A DNA stretch of 64,000 nt. Origin: Streptomyces sp. NRRL S-337. GTDB taxonomy: Bacteria; Actinomycetota; Actinomycetes; Streptomycetales; Streptomycetaceae. The position numbers were made by a program, and so were the translations under genes. A model generated the notes under the pieces. The model saw only the letters and a list, made by a program, of their open reading frames with translations. It was not told the DNA's origin and did no database searches. Below, one piece after another: positions 16,615-25,420 of this stretch; position 1 is the stretch's first letter; every line of letters begins with the position of its first letter. The stretch is from assembly GCF_000720175.1 (NCBI RefSeq), contig NZ_JOIX01000022.1, positions 1 through 64,000 on the forward strand. The letters run 5' to 3'.

Positions 16615-17561
16615 CCACGGCTGCTTCCATCACCGAGACCGGCCCGGGGCACGAGGGCGACTCCCCGTACGCGCTGTCGCACCTGGACGCGCTGGAGTCC
16701 GAGGCGGTGCACATCTTCCGCGAGGTGGCGGGCGAGTTCGAGCGGCCGGTGATCCTGTTCTCCGGCGGCAAGGACTCCATCGTCATGCTGCACCTGGCGC
16801 TGAAGGCATTCGCGCCGGCCGCGGTGCCGTTCTCGCTGCTGCACGTCGACACCGGGCACAACTTCCCCGAGGTCCTCGACTACCGCGACCGCACGGTCGA
16901 GCAGCACGGTCTGCGGCTGCACGTGGCCTCGGTGCAGGACTTCATCGACCGCGGTGAGCTGCGCGAACGCCCGGACGGCACCCGTAACCCGCTGCAGACC
17001 GTGCCGCTGCTGGACGCCATCGAGAAGAACCGCTTCGACGCGGTCTTCGGCGGCGGCCGCCGGGACGAGGAGAAGGCGCGCGCCAAGGAGCGGGTGTTCT
17101 CGCTGCGCGACGAGTTCGGCGGATGGGACCCGCGCCGGCAGCGCCCGGAGCTGTGGCAGCTGTACAACGGCCGGCACTCGCCCGGTGAGCACGTCCGGGT
17201 CTTCCCGCTGTCCAACTGGACCGAGCTGGACGTCTGGCAGTACATCGCCCGCGAGAAGATCGAGCTGCCCGCCATCTACTACGCCCACGAGCGCGAGGTC
17301 TTCGCCCGCAGCGGCATGTGGCTGGCGCCGGGCGAGTGGGGCGGCCCGAAGGAGAGCGAGACGGTCGAGACCCGTCTGGTGCGCTACCGCACCGTCGGCG
17401 ACATGTCCTGCACCGGCGCGGTCGATTCCGACGCCGACACCATCGAGAAGGTGATCGCCGAGATCGCCGCTTCCCGGCTGACCGAGCGGGGCGCGACGAG
17501 GGCCGACGACAAGATGTCCGAGGCCGCCATGGAGGACCGCAAGCGCGAGGGGTACTTCTAA
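16611..17561 (+). CDS. cysD: Sulfate adenylyltransferase subunit 2
   Basis: 316 residues of the ATP pyrophosphatase (PP-loop) family. FSGGKDSIVMLHLALKAF (about residue 50) is the PP-motif, LLHVDTGHNFPEVLDYRDR follows, and GGGRRDEEKARAKERVFSLR and MSCTGAVDSDADTIEKVI are diagnostic for CysD. It forms APS from ATP and sulfate together with CysN. The GTG start overlaps the cysC stop. Confidence 0.95.
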   Translation: MTTAASITETGPGHEGDSPYALSHLDALESEAVHIFREVAGEFERPVILFSGGKDSIVMLHLALKAFAPAAVPFSLLHVDTGHNFPEVLDYRDRTVEQHGLRLHVASVQDFIDRGELRERPDGTRNPLQTVPLLDAIEKNRFDAVFGGGRRDEEKARAKERVFSLRDEFGGWDPRRQRPELWQLYNGRHSPGEHVRVFPLSNWTELDVWQYIAREKIELPAIYYAHEREVFARSGMWLAPGEWGGPKESETVETRLVRYRTVGDMSCTGAVDSDADTIEKVIAEIAASRLTERGATRADDKMSEAAMEDRKREGYF

Positions 17562-17563
17562 CC

Positions 17564-18919
17564 ATGAGCACCACCCATGCCGTTGAGGGCGTCGTGGACG
17601 CCGGCGCCACCTCGCTGCTGCGCTTCGCCACCGCCGGTTCCGTCGACGACGGCAAGTCCACGCTGGTGGGCCGGCTGCTGCACGACTCCAAGTCGGTGCT
17701 GGCCGACCAGCTGGAGGCCGTCGAGCGGGCGTCGCTGGGCCGCGGGCAGGAGACGCCGGACCTGGCGCTGCTGACCGACGGGCTGCGCGCCGAGCGCGAG
17801 CAGGGCATCACCATCGACGTCGCCTACCGCTACTTCGCCACGCCGCGCCGCCGGTTCATCCTGGCGGACACCCCGGGGCACGTGCAGTACACCCGCAACA
17901 TGGTCACCGGCGCCTCCACCGCCGAGCTGGCCGTGGTGCTGGTCGACGCCCGCAACGGCGTGGTCGAGCAGACCCGCCGGCACGCCGCGGTCGCCGCCCT
18001 GCTGCGCGTCCCGCACGTCGTGCTGGCCGTCAACAAGATGGACCTGGTCGGCTACGAGGAGTCGGTCTTCGCCGCGATCGCCGAGGAGTTCACGACCTAC
18101 GCGGGCTCGCTGGGCGTCCCGGAGATCACCGCGATCCCGATCTCCGCGCTGGCCGGTGACAACGTCGTGTCCCCGTCGGCCAACATGGACTGGTACGGCG
18201 GCCCGACGGTGCTGGAGCACCTGGAGACCGTGCCGGTGGTCGCCGATCCGTCGGACGACCCGGCCCGCTTCCCGGTGCAGTACGTGATCCGGCCGCAGAC
18301 CGCCGAGCACCCCGACTACCGCGGTTACGCGGGCCAGATCGCCGCCGGCGTGCTGCGCGTCGGCGATGCGGTGACGGTGCTGCCCTCGGGCCGTACGAGC
18401 ACCATCGAGGGGATCGACGCGCTCGGCGAGGCCGTGGACGTCGCCTGGGCGCCGCAGTCGGTGACCGTCCGGCTCGCCGACGACATCGACGTCTCGCGCG
18501 GCGATCTGATCGCCCCTACGGCGACCGCGCCGGCCGTCACGCAGGACATCGAGGCGACCGTGTGCCATGTGGCGGACCGTCCGCTGACCGTCGGACAGCG
18601 GGTGCTGCTCAAGCACACCACCCGCACCGTCAAGGCGATCGTCAAGGACATCCCGTCCCGGCTGACGCTGGACGACCTCTCGCAGCACCCGGCGCCCGGT
18701 GAGCTGGCCGCCAACGACATCGGCCGGGTGGTGGTCCGGACGGCCGAGCCGCTGGCCCTGGACGCGTACGCGGACTCCCGGCGCACCGGCTCGTTCCTGC
18801 TGATCGACCCGGCGGACGGCACGACGCTGACCGCGGGGATGGCGGGCACCGCGTTCGCGGAGGCGGGCGCCGAGGCGGCGCCGGCCGAGGGCACGGACGA
18901 CGACGGATGGGACTTCTGA
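17564..18919 (+). CDS. cysN: Sulfate adenylyltransferase subunit 1 (GTPase)
   Basis: 451 residues of the EF-Tu-like GTPase family. G1 is GSVDDGKST (about residue 25), G2 lies in REQGITIDVAYRYF, G3 is DTPGHVQYTRNM and G4 is NKMD. GTP hydrolysis by CysN drives APS synthesis by CysD. It is not fused to CysC, unlike in mycobacteria, since cysC is separate here. It starts 2 nt after the cysD stop. Confidence 0.95.
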   Translation: MSTTHAVEGVVDAGATSLLRFATAGSVDDGKSTLVGRLLHDSKSVLADQLEAVERASLGRGQETPDLALLTDGLRAEREQGITIDVAYRYFATPRRRFILADTPGHVQYTRNMVTGASTAELAVVLVDARNGVVEQTRRHAAVAALLRVPHVVLAVNKMDLVGYEESVFAAIAEEFTTYAGSLGVPEITAIPISALAGDNVVSPSANMDWYGGPTVLEHLETVPVVADPSDDPARFPVQYVIRPQTAEHPDYRGYAGQIAAGVLRVGDAVTVLPSGRTSTIEGIDALGEAVDVAWAPQSVTVRLADDIDVSRGDLIAPTATAPAVTQDIEATVCHVADRPLTVGQRVLLKHTTRTVKAIVKDIPSRLTLDDLSQHPAPGELAANDIGRVVVRTAEPLALDAYADSRRTGSFLLIDPADGTTLTAGMAGTAFAEAGAEAAPAEGTDDDGWDF

Positions 18920-18921
18920 GC

Positions 18922-19023
18922 ATGCTGAACGACGTGTTCTCGACCTTCGCCAAGGAGGGCGGCCGCATCGGCAGCGGCGCCATGGGGAGCGGACAGGGCG
19001 GAGTCGGCCGATGTGTGTGCTGA
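18922..19023 (+). CDS. Short open frame ending Cys-Val-Cys between cysN and the transporter genes
   Basis: 33 codons that start 2 nt after the cysN stop (MLNDVFSTFAKEGG...) and end ...GVGRCVC-stop. Two of the last three codons are Cys, just before the organosulfur transporter genes. Downstream, GAGGGC (19091-19096) pairs with GCCCTC (19108-19113) ahead of the next GTG. This looks like a second cysteine-sensing leader, but there is no RRHVDL motif and the N-terminal part is unlike known leaders. An alternative frame from ATG 19011 (MCVLTMPDSVPP...) overlaps it. Translation is unproven. Confidence 0.35.
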   Translation: MLNDVFSTFAKEGGRIGSGAMGSGQGGVGRCVC

Positions 19024-19131
19024 CGATGCCCGACTCCGTACCCCCCACGCCTCCTTTCCGAAGATCCATAGCTCCGCCGGGCGCGCCTTAGAGGGCGTGG
19101 TCTCCCGGCCCTCCGAGAGGAAACCACCTCC

Positions 19132-20241
19132 GTGTCTGCCGTTCGACACCGCCTGCTGGCGGCCGCCGTCTCCGTCCCCGTGCTGATCGGCGCGCTGGGC
19201 GCCTGCGGCTACGGCTCCGAGGCCAAGAAGGACACCTCCGCCCAGGTCGCCCCCAAGGGGCCCAAGACCGACGGGCTCGACCAGATCAAGCTCGGCTTCT
19301 TCGGCAACACCACCCACGCCACTCCGCTGATCGGCCTCCAGAGCGGCCGGTTCCAGAAGGAGCTGGGCGGCACCGAGGTGAAGACCTCCCTCTTCAATGC
19401 GGGCCCCGCCGAGATCGAGGCGCTCAACTCGGGCGCGATCGACATCGGCTGGATCGGCCCCTCCCCCGCCATCAACGGCTACGCCAAGTCGCACGGCAAG
19501 AGCCTGAAGATCATCTCTGGTTCGGCGTCCGGCGGTGTCTCGCTCGTCGTCAACCCCAAGAAGGTCAAGGGGCTGGACGACCTCAAGGGCAAGAAGATCG
19601 CCACCCCGCAGCTGGGCAACACCCAGGACGTGGCGCTGCTCAACTTCCTTTCGGACAAGGGCTACAAGGTCGACGCCACCACGGGCAAGGGCGATGTCAC
19701 CGTCCAGCGCACCGACAACAAGGTGACGCCGACCGTCTTCGAGCAGGGTTCCATCGACGGTGCCTGGGTGCCCGAGCCCACCGCCTCCAAGCTCGTCGCG
19801 GCGGGCGGCAAGACCATCCTGGACGAGAAGAAGCTGTGGAAGGACGGCAAGTTCGTCATCACGAACATGATCGTCTCGCAGAAGTTCCTCAAGGAGCACC
19901 CGAAGGCCGTCGAGGCGGTGCTGCGCGCCTCGGTCAAGACCAACGCCTGGATCCGGTCGCACCCGGACGAGGCGAAGAAGGACCTCAACGCCAAGCTCGC
20001 CGCGCCGGACGTGGCCGGTAAGGCGCTGCCGGCCGACGTCCTCGACCCGGCCTTCAAGAACATCGACATCACCGACGACCCGCTGGCCGCCACCCTCCAG
20101 GAGGAGGCCGACCACGCCGTCAAGGCGGGCCTGCTGAAGAAGCCGGACCTCAAGGGCATCTACGACCTCACGCTGCTGAACAAGGTCCTCAAGTCCGAGG
20201 GCAAGCAGCCGGTCGACGACGCCGGCCTCGGCACCAAGTAA
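19132..20241 (+). CDS. ssuA: Aliphatic sulfonate-type ABC transporter, substrate-binding lipoprotein
   Basis: 369 residues with a signal peptide and lipobox (LIGALGAC, Cys about residue 25). The mature part is the SsuA/TauA/NMT1-type two-lobed binding fold: IKLGFFGNTTHATPLIGLQS, NAGPAEIEALNSGAIDIGWI and GPSPAINGYAKSHGK. It delivers organosulfur (probably sulfonates or sulfate esters) to the permease; nitrate or a thiamine precursor is possible from the fold alone. Its place after cysN supports sulfur. GTG start at 19132. Confidence 0.87.
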   Translation: MSAVRHRLLAAAVSVPVLIGALGACGYGSEAKKDTSAQVAPKGPKTDGLDQIKLGFFGNTTHATPLIGLQSGRFQKELGGTEVKTSLFNAGPAEIEALNSGAIDIGWIGPSPAINGYAKSHGKSLKIISGSASGGVSLVVNPKKVKGLDDLKGKKIATPQLGNTQDVALLNFLSDKGYKVDATTGKGDVTVQRTDNKVTPTVFEQGSIDGAWVPEPTASKLVAAGGKTILDEKKLWKDGKFVITNMIVSQKFLKEHPKAVEAVLRASVKTNAWIRSHPDEAKKDLNAKLAAPDVAGKALPADVLDPAFKNIDITDDPLAATLQEEADHAVKAGLLKKPDLKGIYDLTLLNKVLKSEGKQPVDDAGLGTK

Positions 20242-20277
20242 GCCCGTAGCTCCGCACTCCCCCAGGAGGTGACACCG

Positions 20278-21084
20278 ATGACGACCACCACGCTCACCAA
20301 GCAGCAGCCCGCCACGGCGGACACGGGCACCACCGTGCCGTACGCGGCTCGCATCGATCACGTTTCGAAGTCGTTCGGCCGCCCGGGCGCCCAGCAGCAC
20401 GTGCTGGACGACATCGACATCGAGGTGGCACCCGGCGAGTTCGTCTGCCTCCTGGGGGCGTCCGGCTGCGGCAAGTCCACCCTGCTCAACCTCGTGGCCG
20501 GTCTGGACGCGCCGTCCGCCGGCAGCATCGAGACGCCGGGCGGCCGGCCGGCCCTGATGTTCCAGGAACACGCGCTGTTCCCGTGGCTGACCGCGGGCCG
20601 CAACATCGAACTGGCGCTGCGGCTGCGCGGGGTGCCGCGGGCCGAGCGCCGCGACGAGGCCGAGCGGCTGCTCGAACTCGTCCGCCTCAAGGGCGCCTAC
20701 GGCAAGCGCGTACACGAGCTGTCCGGCGGCATGCGCCAGCGGGTGGCGATGGCCCGGGCGCTCGCCCAGGACAGTCAACTGCTGCTGATGGACGAGCCGT
20801 TCGCCGCGCTGGACGCGATCACCCGGGACGTGCTGCACGACGAACTGACCCGCATCTGGCAGGAGACGCAGCTGTCGGTCCTGTTCGTCACGCACAACGT
20901 CCGCGAGGCGGTGCGGCTGGCCGAGCGCGTGGTCCTGTTGTCCTCCCGTCCGGGCCGGGTGGCCCGCGAGTGGCAGGTGGACATCCCGCAGCCGCGCCGC
21001 ATCGAGGACGCCGCGGTCGCCGACCTGTCCATCGAGATCACCGAACAGCTGCGTGGGGAGATCCGCCGCCATGGCCAGCACTGA
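20278..21084 (+). CDS. ssuB: ABC transporter ATP-binding protein (SsuB-like)
   Basis: 268 residues. Walker A is LLGASGCGKSTLLNLVAG, the Q-loop is in MFQEHALFPWLTAGRN, the signature is LSGGMRQRVAMARALA, Walker B is LLLMDEPFAALD, and the switch His is in FVTHNVREA. The NitT/TauT-type sequence fits SsuB/TauB. ATG 20278 has AGGAGG 8 nt upstream; a GTG at 20269 lies within that site and is less likely. It ends inside the permease start. Confidence 0.9.
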   Translation: MTTTTLTKQQPATADTGTTVPYAARIDHVSKSFGRPGAQQHVLDDIDIEVAPGEFVCLLGASGCGKSTLLNLVAGLDAPSAGSIETPGGRPALMFQEHALFPWLTAGRNIELALRLRGVPRAERRDEAERLLELVRLKGAYGKRVHELSGGMRQRVAMARALAQDSQLLLMDEPFAALDAITRDVLHDELTRIWQETQLSVLFVTHNVREAVRLAERVVLLSSRPGRVAREWQVDIPQPRRIEDAAVADLSIEITEQLRGEIRRHGQH

Positions 21085-22018
21085 GACCCGGGCCGGGGCC
21101 ACGACCACCCGGACCGACGACGACCCGGCCGCCTCCGGCACCGCGGCGAAGGGCGGTGACGCCGCGGACCTCGCCGGTCTGGAGGCCGGGCTCGACGCCC
21201 TGGAATCCCACGTCGTGCACCGGCAGCCCTGGCTGCGGACCGCCGTGTCGAAGGCGGTCCCGCCGATCGTCGCGATCTTCGTCGTGCTGGCGCTGTGGCA
21301 GCTCGCCTACCACTTCCAGCTCAAGCCGCACTACCTGCTGCCCAGTCCCGTCGACGTCGCCCACTCGCTCCAGCAGAAGTGGCTGGAGGGCACGCTGCTG
21401 AACTTCGTGTGGACCAGCGTCTCGCGCGGTGCGCTGGGCTTCGTGGCCTCGGTCGCCATCGGTACGGTGCTCGGGCTGATCGTCGCCCAGGTCAAGGCCG
21501 TACGGGCCGCGATCGGGCCGATCCTGAGCGGTCTGCAGTCGCTGCCGTCGGTGGCCTGGGTGCCGGCCGCGATCATCTGGTTCGGGCTGAGCGACGCCAC
21601 GATCTACGCGGTGGTGCTGCTCGGCGCCGTCCCATCCATCGCCAACGGCCTGGTGTCCGGCGTCGACCAGATCTCGCCGCTCTACCTGCGCGCGGGCCGC
21701 ACCATCGGCGCGACGGGTCTGGCCGGAGTGCGGCACGTGCTGCTGCCGGCCGCGCTGCCGGGCTACCTGGCGGGCCTCAAGCAGGGCTGGGCGTTCTCCT
21801 GGCGTTCCCTGATGGCCGCCGAGCTGATCGTCAACGCGCCCGATCTGGGCACCGGTCTGGGCCAGTTGCTGGAGCAGGGCCGGGAGCTGCAGGACATGTC
21901 CTGGGTGCTCGCGGCGATCTTCCTGATCCTCGTCGTCGGCATCGGCATCGAGCTGCTGATCTTCGCGCCGATCGAGCGGCGGGTGCTGCGCAGCCGCGGT
22001 CTCCTGGTCAAGAACTGA
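21071..22018 (+). CDS. ssuC: ABC transporter permease (SsuC-like)
   Basis: 315 residues. A polar N-terminal extension of about 65 residues precedes six helices of the BPD transporter inner membrane family. The EAA loop region is GRTIGATGLAGVRHVLLPAA near residue 215. The start overlaps the end of the ATPase gene by 14 bp, so the two are coupled. The product pairs with the binding protein and ATPase upstream. Confidence 0.88.
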   Translation: MASTETRAGATTTRTDDDPAASGTAAKGGDAADLAGLEAGLDALESHVVHRQPWLRTAVSKAVPPIVAIFVVLALWQLAYHFQLKPHYLLPSPVDVAHSLQQKWLEGTLLNFVWTSVSRGALGFVASVAIGTVLGLIVAQVKAVRAAIGPILSGLQSLPSVAWVPAAIIWFGLSDATIYAVVLLGAVPSIANGLVSGVDQISPLYLRAGRTIGATGLAGVRHVLLPAALPGYLAGLKQGWAFSWRSLMAAELIVNAPDLGTGLGQLLEQGRELQDMSWVLAAIFLILVVGIGIELLIFAPIERRVLRSRGLLVKN

Positions 22019-22022
22019 TCCC

Positions 22023-22793
22023 ATGAGCGCACGTCCCCCTCTCCTCGTCATCGCCCACGGCAGCCGCGACCCCCGGCACGCGGCGACCGTGGCCGCGCTC
22101 TGCGCGCGCGTCCGGTCGCTGCGGCCCGGGCTGCGCGTCGAGGTCGGCCATCTGGACTTCAACGCACCCCGGGTCCCCCGGGTGCTGGAGCGGCTGGCGG
22201 CCGAGGGAGAGCGGGAGGTGTTGGCGCTGCCGTTGCTGCTGACCCGGGCGTTCCACGCGAAGTCCGACATCCCGGCGGTGCTGCGCGAGGCGGCCGCCCG
22301 GCTGCCGCGGCTGACCGTCCGGCAGGCCGAGGTGCTCGGCCCGTCCACCCTCCTGACGGGCGCGCTGGAACGCCGGCTGGCGGAGGCCGGGCTGCGGCCC
22401 GGGGACCGTCGCTCGACCGGGGTCGTGCTGGCCTCGGCGGGCTCCTCAGACCCGGAGGCGATCGCAGTGATCGCTGAAATCGCGCGGGAGTGGCGGCGCA
22501 CCGCTGGTTGGTGTGCCGTGCGACCTGCGTTCGCCTCCGCATCTCTGCCCCGTACGGCCGATGCCGTACGGGCCCTGCGGGCCGAGGGCGTGGCGCGGGT
22601 GGCCGTCGCCCCCTACGTCATCGCCCCCGGCTTCCTCCCGGACCGGATCGCGGCCGGCGCCCGGGAGGCCCGGGCGGACGTCCTCGCGCCGGTCCTCGGC
22701 GACGCCCCCGAGCTGGCCCGGCTGCTGCTGCGTCGCTACGACCAGTCGCTGGCGGCCCGGGCCCGCGGCGACCTGTCGTCCCTGATCGCCTGA
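22023..22793 (+). CDS. Sirohydrochlorin chelatase (CbiX/SirB type)
   Basis: 256 residues with two CbiX repeats: LLVIAHGSRDPRHAATVAAL (residues about 7-26) with a second metal-side His in LTRAFHAKSDIP, and a repeat around GVVLASAGSSDPEAIAVIAE. It inserts iron into sirohydrochlorin to make siroheme, the cofactor of the sulfite reductase at the start of this operon. Cobalt insertion is possible in the family, but the context argues for iron. It starts 4 nt after the permease stop. Confidence 0.87.
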   Translation: MSARPPLLVIAHGSRDPRHAATVAALCARVRSLRPGLRVEVGHLDFNAPRVPRVLERLAAEGEREVLALPLLLTRAFHAKSDIPAVLREAAARLPRLTVRQAEVLGPSTLLTGALERRLAEAGLRPGDRRSTGVVLASAGSSDPEAIAVIAEIAREWRRTAGWCAVRPAFASASLPRTADAVRALRAEGVARVAVAPYVIAPGFLPDRIAAGAREARADVLAPVLGDAPELARLLLRRYDQSLAARARGDLSSLIA

Positions 22794-22822
22794 GGGCCGC
22801 GGGCCGCCGGTCCGGCACCGGG

Positions 22823-24505
22823 TCAGCCGGCCGTCCGTACCCAGGCCGTCGTCCACGGCGGCAGCCGGTCGCCGCTCAGCGGCGCGGAGGACAGCAGCAG
22901 TTCGCCTTCAGGCAGCGGGCGGGCGGTGTCCGAGAGGTTGGTCAGGCACTCCCAGCCGCCGGAGCGGCGGAAGTGCAGCAGTCCGCCGGCCACCGCTTCC
23001 GGGCCGCCGATCCACTCCAGTGCCTCGTCGGCGAGCAGTCCCCGGCGGAGGCGCAGGGCGGTGCGGTAGAGCTCCAGGGGCGCGGCCGGATCGCCCTGCT
23101 GGGCCTCGACGGACAACTCGCCCCAGCCCGGCGGCTGCGGCAGCCAGGACCCGCCGCTGCCGAAGCCGTACGAGCTTCCCCCGCGCCGCCAGGGCAGCGG
23201 CACCCGGCAGCCGTCCCTGCCCTTCGACCGGCCGCGGCTGCGGGTCCACACCGGGTCCTTCAGGGCCTCGTGGGGCAGGTCGGCGACCTCGGGCAGGCCC
23301 AGTTCCTCGCCCTGGTAGACGTAGCCGGCGCCGGGCAGCGCCAGCATCAACAGGGTCGCGGCGAGCGCCCGGCGCAGGCCGAACTCCCGGTCCACGACCG
23401 GCTGTTGGCCGTTGGAGAGCAGCCAGGCCTCCTCGTCGCAGCCGTCCGGCAGGCCGTGCCGGGAGGCGTGCCGGATCACGTCGTGGTTGGAGAGCACCCA
23501 GGTCGCGGTCGCGCCGGCCGCCCGGGCGTCGGCGAGCGCGGTGTCGATGGAGGACCGGAGCTCCCCGGCGTGCAGCGACGCCTTGAGGAAGTCGAAGTTG
23601 AACGCCTGGCCCAGCTCCTGCGGAGTGGCGTAGGCGGTGCGCCGGGAGTTGCGCACCCAGGCCTCGGCGACCGCGATCCGCGGCGGGTCGTACTCGTTGA
23701 AGACCGTGCGCCAGTCGCGGAAGATCTCGTGTACCTCGTCGCGGTCCCAGAAGGGGTGGCTGCCGTCCTCGGGCAGGTCGTCCGGTTGGTAGCTCTCGAC
23801 GGTGCCGATGTCGCGCAGCGGCGCCGCCAGGTCCTTGGCGAGGCCGTGCGCCACGTCGACCCGGAAGCCGTCCACGCCGCGGTCCGACCAGAAGCGCAGG
23901 GTCTTCCGGAACTCCGCGCGGACCTCGGGGTTGTCCCAGTTGAAGTCGGGCTGCTGCGGGGCGAAGAGGTGGAGGTACCACCAGCCGTCGGGCAGCCGGG
24001 CCCAGGCGGGACCGCCGAAGCAGGAGACCCAGTCGGTGGGCGGCTCCTCGCCGTGTGCGCCCCGGCCCTCGCGGAAGACGTAGCGCTCCCGCGCGGCGGA
24101 CCCCGGGCCGGCCCGCAGCGCCTCCTGGAACCAGACGTGCTGGTCGGAGGAGTGGTTGGGCACGATGTCGACCATCACCTTGAGGCCGAGGCGGTGCGCC
24201 TCGGTGACCATCGCGTCGAAGTCGTCGAGGGTGCCCAGCCGGGGGTCGACGTCACGGTAGTCGGCGACGTCATAGCCGCCGTCGGCCAGTTCGGAGGGGT
24301 AGAAGGGGCTCAGCCAGACGGCGTCCACTCCGAGGTCGGCGAGGTGGCCGAGCCGGGAGGTCACACCGGGGAGGTCGCCGATGCCGTCGCCGTCGGAGTC
24401 GGCGAAGCTGCGCGGGTACACCTGGTAGACGACGGCCTGCCGCCACCAGTCGCGGCTGCTGCGGCCGGCCGTTGTGGGGTCCGGGCCGAGGTGCTGTGCG
24501 GTCAC
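22823..24505 (-). CDS. Alpha-glucosidase, GH13 (AglA-like)
   Basis: 560 residues. The GH13 catalytic residues are visible: Asp nucleophile in VDGFRVDVAHGLAKD, Glu in IAVAEAWVRNS, and Asp in WVLSNHDVIRH. The N-terminus QAVVYQVYPRSFADSDGDGI is that of oligo-1,6-glucosidase/alpha-glucosidase members. It is cytoplasmic and would split maltose-type sugars. I prefer the GTG at 24505 (AAAGG 7 nt upstream) to the GTG at 24535. It faces the remains of a sugar transporter and a LacI regulator, the layout of a maltose/alpha-glucoside locus. Confidence 0.88.
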   Translation of the reverse strand: MTAQHLGPDPTTAGRSSRDWWRQAVVYQVYPRSFADSDGDGIGDLPGVTSRLGHLADLGVDAVWLSPFYPSELADGGYDVADYRDVDPRLGTLDDFDAMVTEAHRLGLKVMVDIVPNHSSDQHVWFQEALRAGPGSAARERYVFREGRGAHGEEPPTDWVSCFGGPAWARLPDGWWYLHLFAPQQPDFNWDNPEVRAEFRKTLRFWSDRGVDGFRVDVAHGLAKDLAAPLRDIGTVESYQPDDLPEDGSHPFWDRDEVHEIFRDWRTVFNEYDPPRIAVAEAWVRNSRRTAYATPQELGQAFNFDFLKASLHAGELRSSIDTALADARAAGATATWVLSNHDVIRHASRHGLPDGCDEEAWLLSNGQQPVVDREFGLRRALAATLLMLALPGAGYVYQGEELGLPEVADLPHEALKDPVWTRSRGRSKGRDGCRVPLPWRRGGSSYGFGSGGSWLPQPPGWGELSVEAQQGDPAAPLELYRTALRLRRGLLADEALEWIGGPEAVAGGLLHFRRSGGWECLTNLSDTARPLPEGELLLSSAPLSGDRLPPWTTAWVRTAG

Positions 24506-24581
24506 GTGGCTGCCTTTCGGTAGCGGGTGTGTCACCGGAGGGGTCGACGGGCGGGCAGGGGCGGCGCCCCTGGTGGGGAGG

Positions 24582-25265
24582 TCATCCCTTGACCGCCCCT
24601 GAGGACAGGCCCGAGACGATCGGGCGGCGGAAGATCATGTCCAGGACGCCGAGGGGCAGGGCGGCCGCCACGGCCCCGCGAACAGCGTCCCGTAGGGGAC
24701 GGTGTACCGGTTGGTGAAGGCGCGATTCCGACCGGAACCGTGCGGTGTCCGTCCCCGCTGTGAAACCTCAGCGCCGGCAGGAACTCCGGCCAGGTCGCGG
24801 TGAAGGCGAAGATCAGATGGTTGCGCAAGGGGAGGTACGGGCCGGCGCGTGTCCGGCGAAGAACGACAGCCCGGCGCGGATCCGGCGAAGAACGACAGCC
24901 CCGGTACGGCGACCGTGGAGACCGAGGCCACCAGCACGCTGTGGAGGAGATAGCGGCAGGGTCGTCAGGACGACGATGGCCGGCCCGCCGAGGCTGACGG
25001 GGTGGAGGTGGCGGCGAAGGCCCGACGCCGGTGTCCGGCGGTTCATGCCCGCCCCCTTCGTCGGTCTGCGTGGTGAGGACGGGCAGGAAAAGCCGACAGC
25101 AGCCGATCACGATGACGGCGGTGTGGGTCGCCACCGCGGCGCCGCGGCCGATGGCGAGGTTCGGGAAGAGCGTCTTGTACCCGGGCGTCGCCGGCGACAG
25201 CCGCTGCTGAGCCCAGCTCCCGCGGCGAGGCCGTCGGCGAGCAGGGTTCTGCGGCGCAAGGCCAT
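24582..25265 (-). pseudogene. Decayed maltose-type ABC transporter (binding protein plus two permeases)
   Basis: A perfect start (GAGGAG 5 nt before ATG 25265) opens a lipoprotein signal, MALRRRTLLADGLAAGAGLS, which leaves frame after about 22 residues. Then comes a permease end in another frame (YKTLFPNLAIGRGAAVA...LPVLTTQTDEG, about 25170-25050). A second permease follows in pieces: MNRRTPASGLRRHLHPVSLG from 25046, LLHSVLVASVSTVAVPGLSF, LRNHLIFAFTATWPEFLPAL, and RRPIVSGLSSGAVKG-stop at 24582. An intact set would need about 3.3 kb; only 0.7 kb remains. An 18-bp direct duplication (GGCGAAGAACGACAGCCC) sits near 24856-24900. Binding protein, two permeases, then alpha-glucosidase is the order of Streptomyces malEFG-aglA loci. 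Confidence 0.75.
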
Positions 25266-25300
25266 AAGTGCTCCTCACGTCGTGGCTGCCCACCTGCTTC

Positions 25301-25316
25301 ATGACAGCGCTTGCAG
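25301..25316. promoter_or_regulatory. LacI-type operator, site 1 (on the transporter-remnant side)
   Basis: ATGACAGCGCTTGCAG at 25301-25316 is centred on the AGCGCT core typical of LacI-family sites. Its reverse complement matches site 2 (25380-25395) at 13 of 16 positions or so. It lies 36 bp upstream of the dead transporter's start codon. Confidence 0.6.
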
Positions 25317-25379
25317 GCTAGAAGTGGGCTCGTGGTCAGGTCAATGGGCGGTGGACCGGAGATGCCTCAAGTGATCTCC

Positions 25380-25395
25380 CTGCCAACGCTGTCAT
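25380..25395. promoter_or_regulatory. LacI-type operator, site 2, overlapping the regulator's promoter
   Basis: CTGCCAACGCTGTCAT is the inverted copy of site 1, about 80 bp away. A -10-like TAGCGT (25409-25414) follows, exactly 6 nt before the regulator's ATG, so the mRNA may be leaderless and the operator would cover the -35 region. Autoregulation and looping between the sites are inferred. Confidence 0.6.
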
Positions 25396-25420
25396 CGCCC
25401 GTCTGTGCTAGCGTCCCGCC

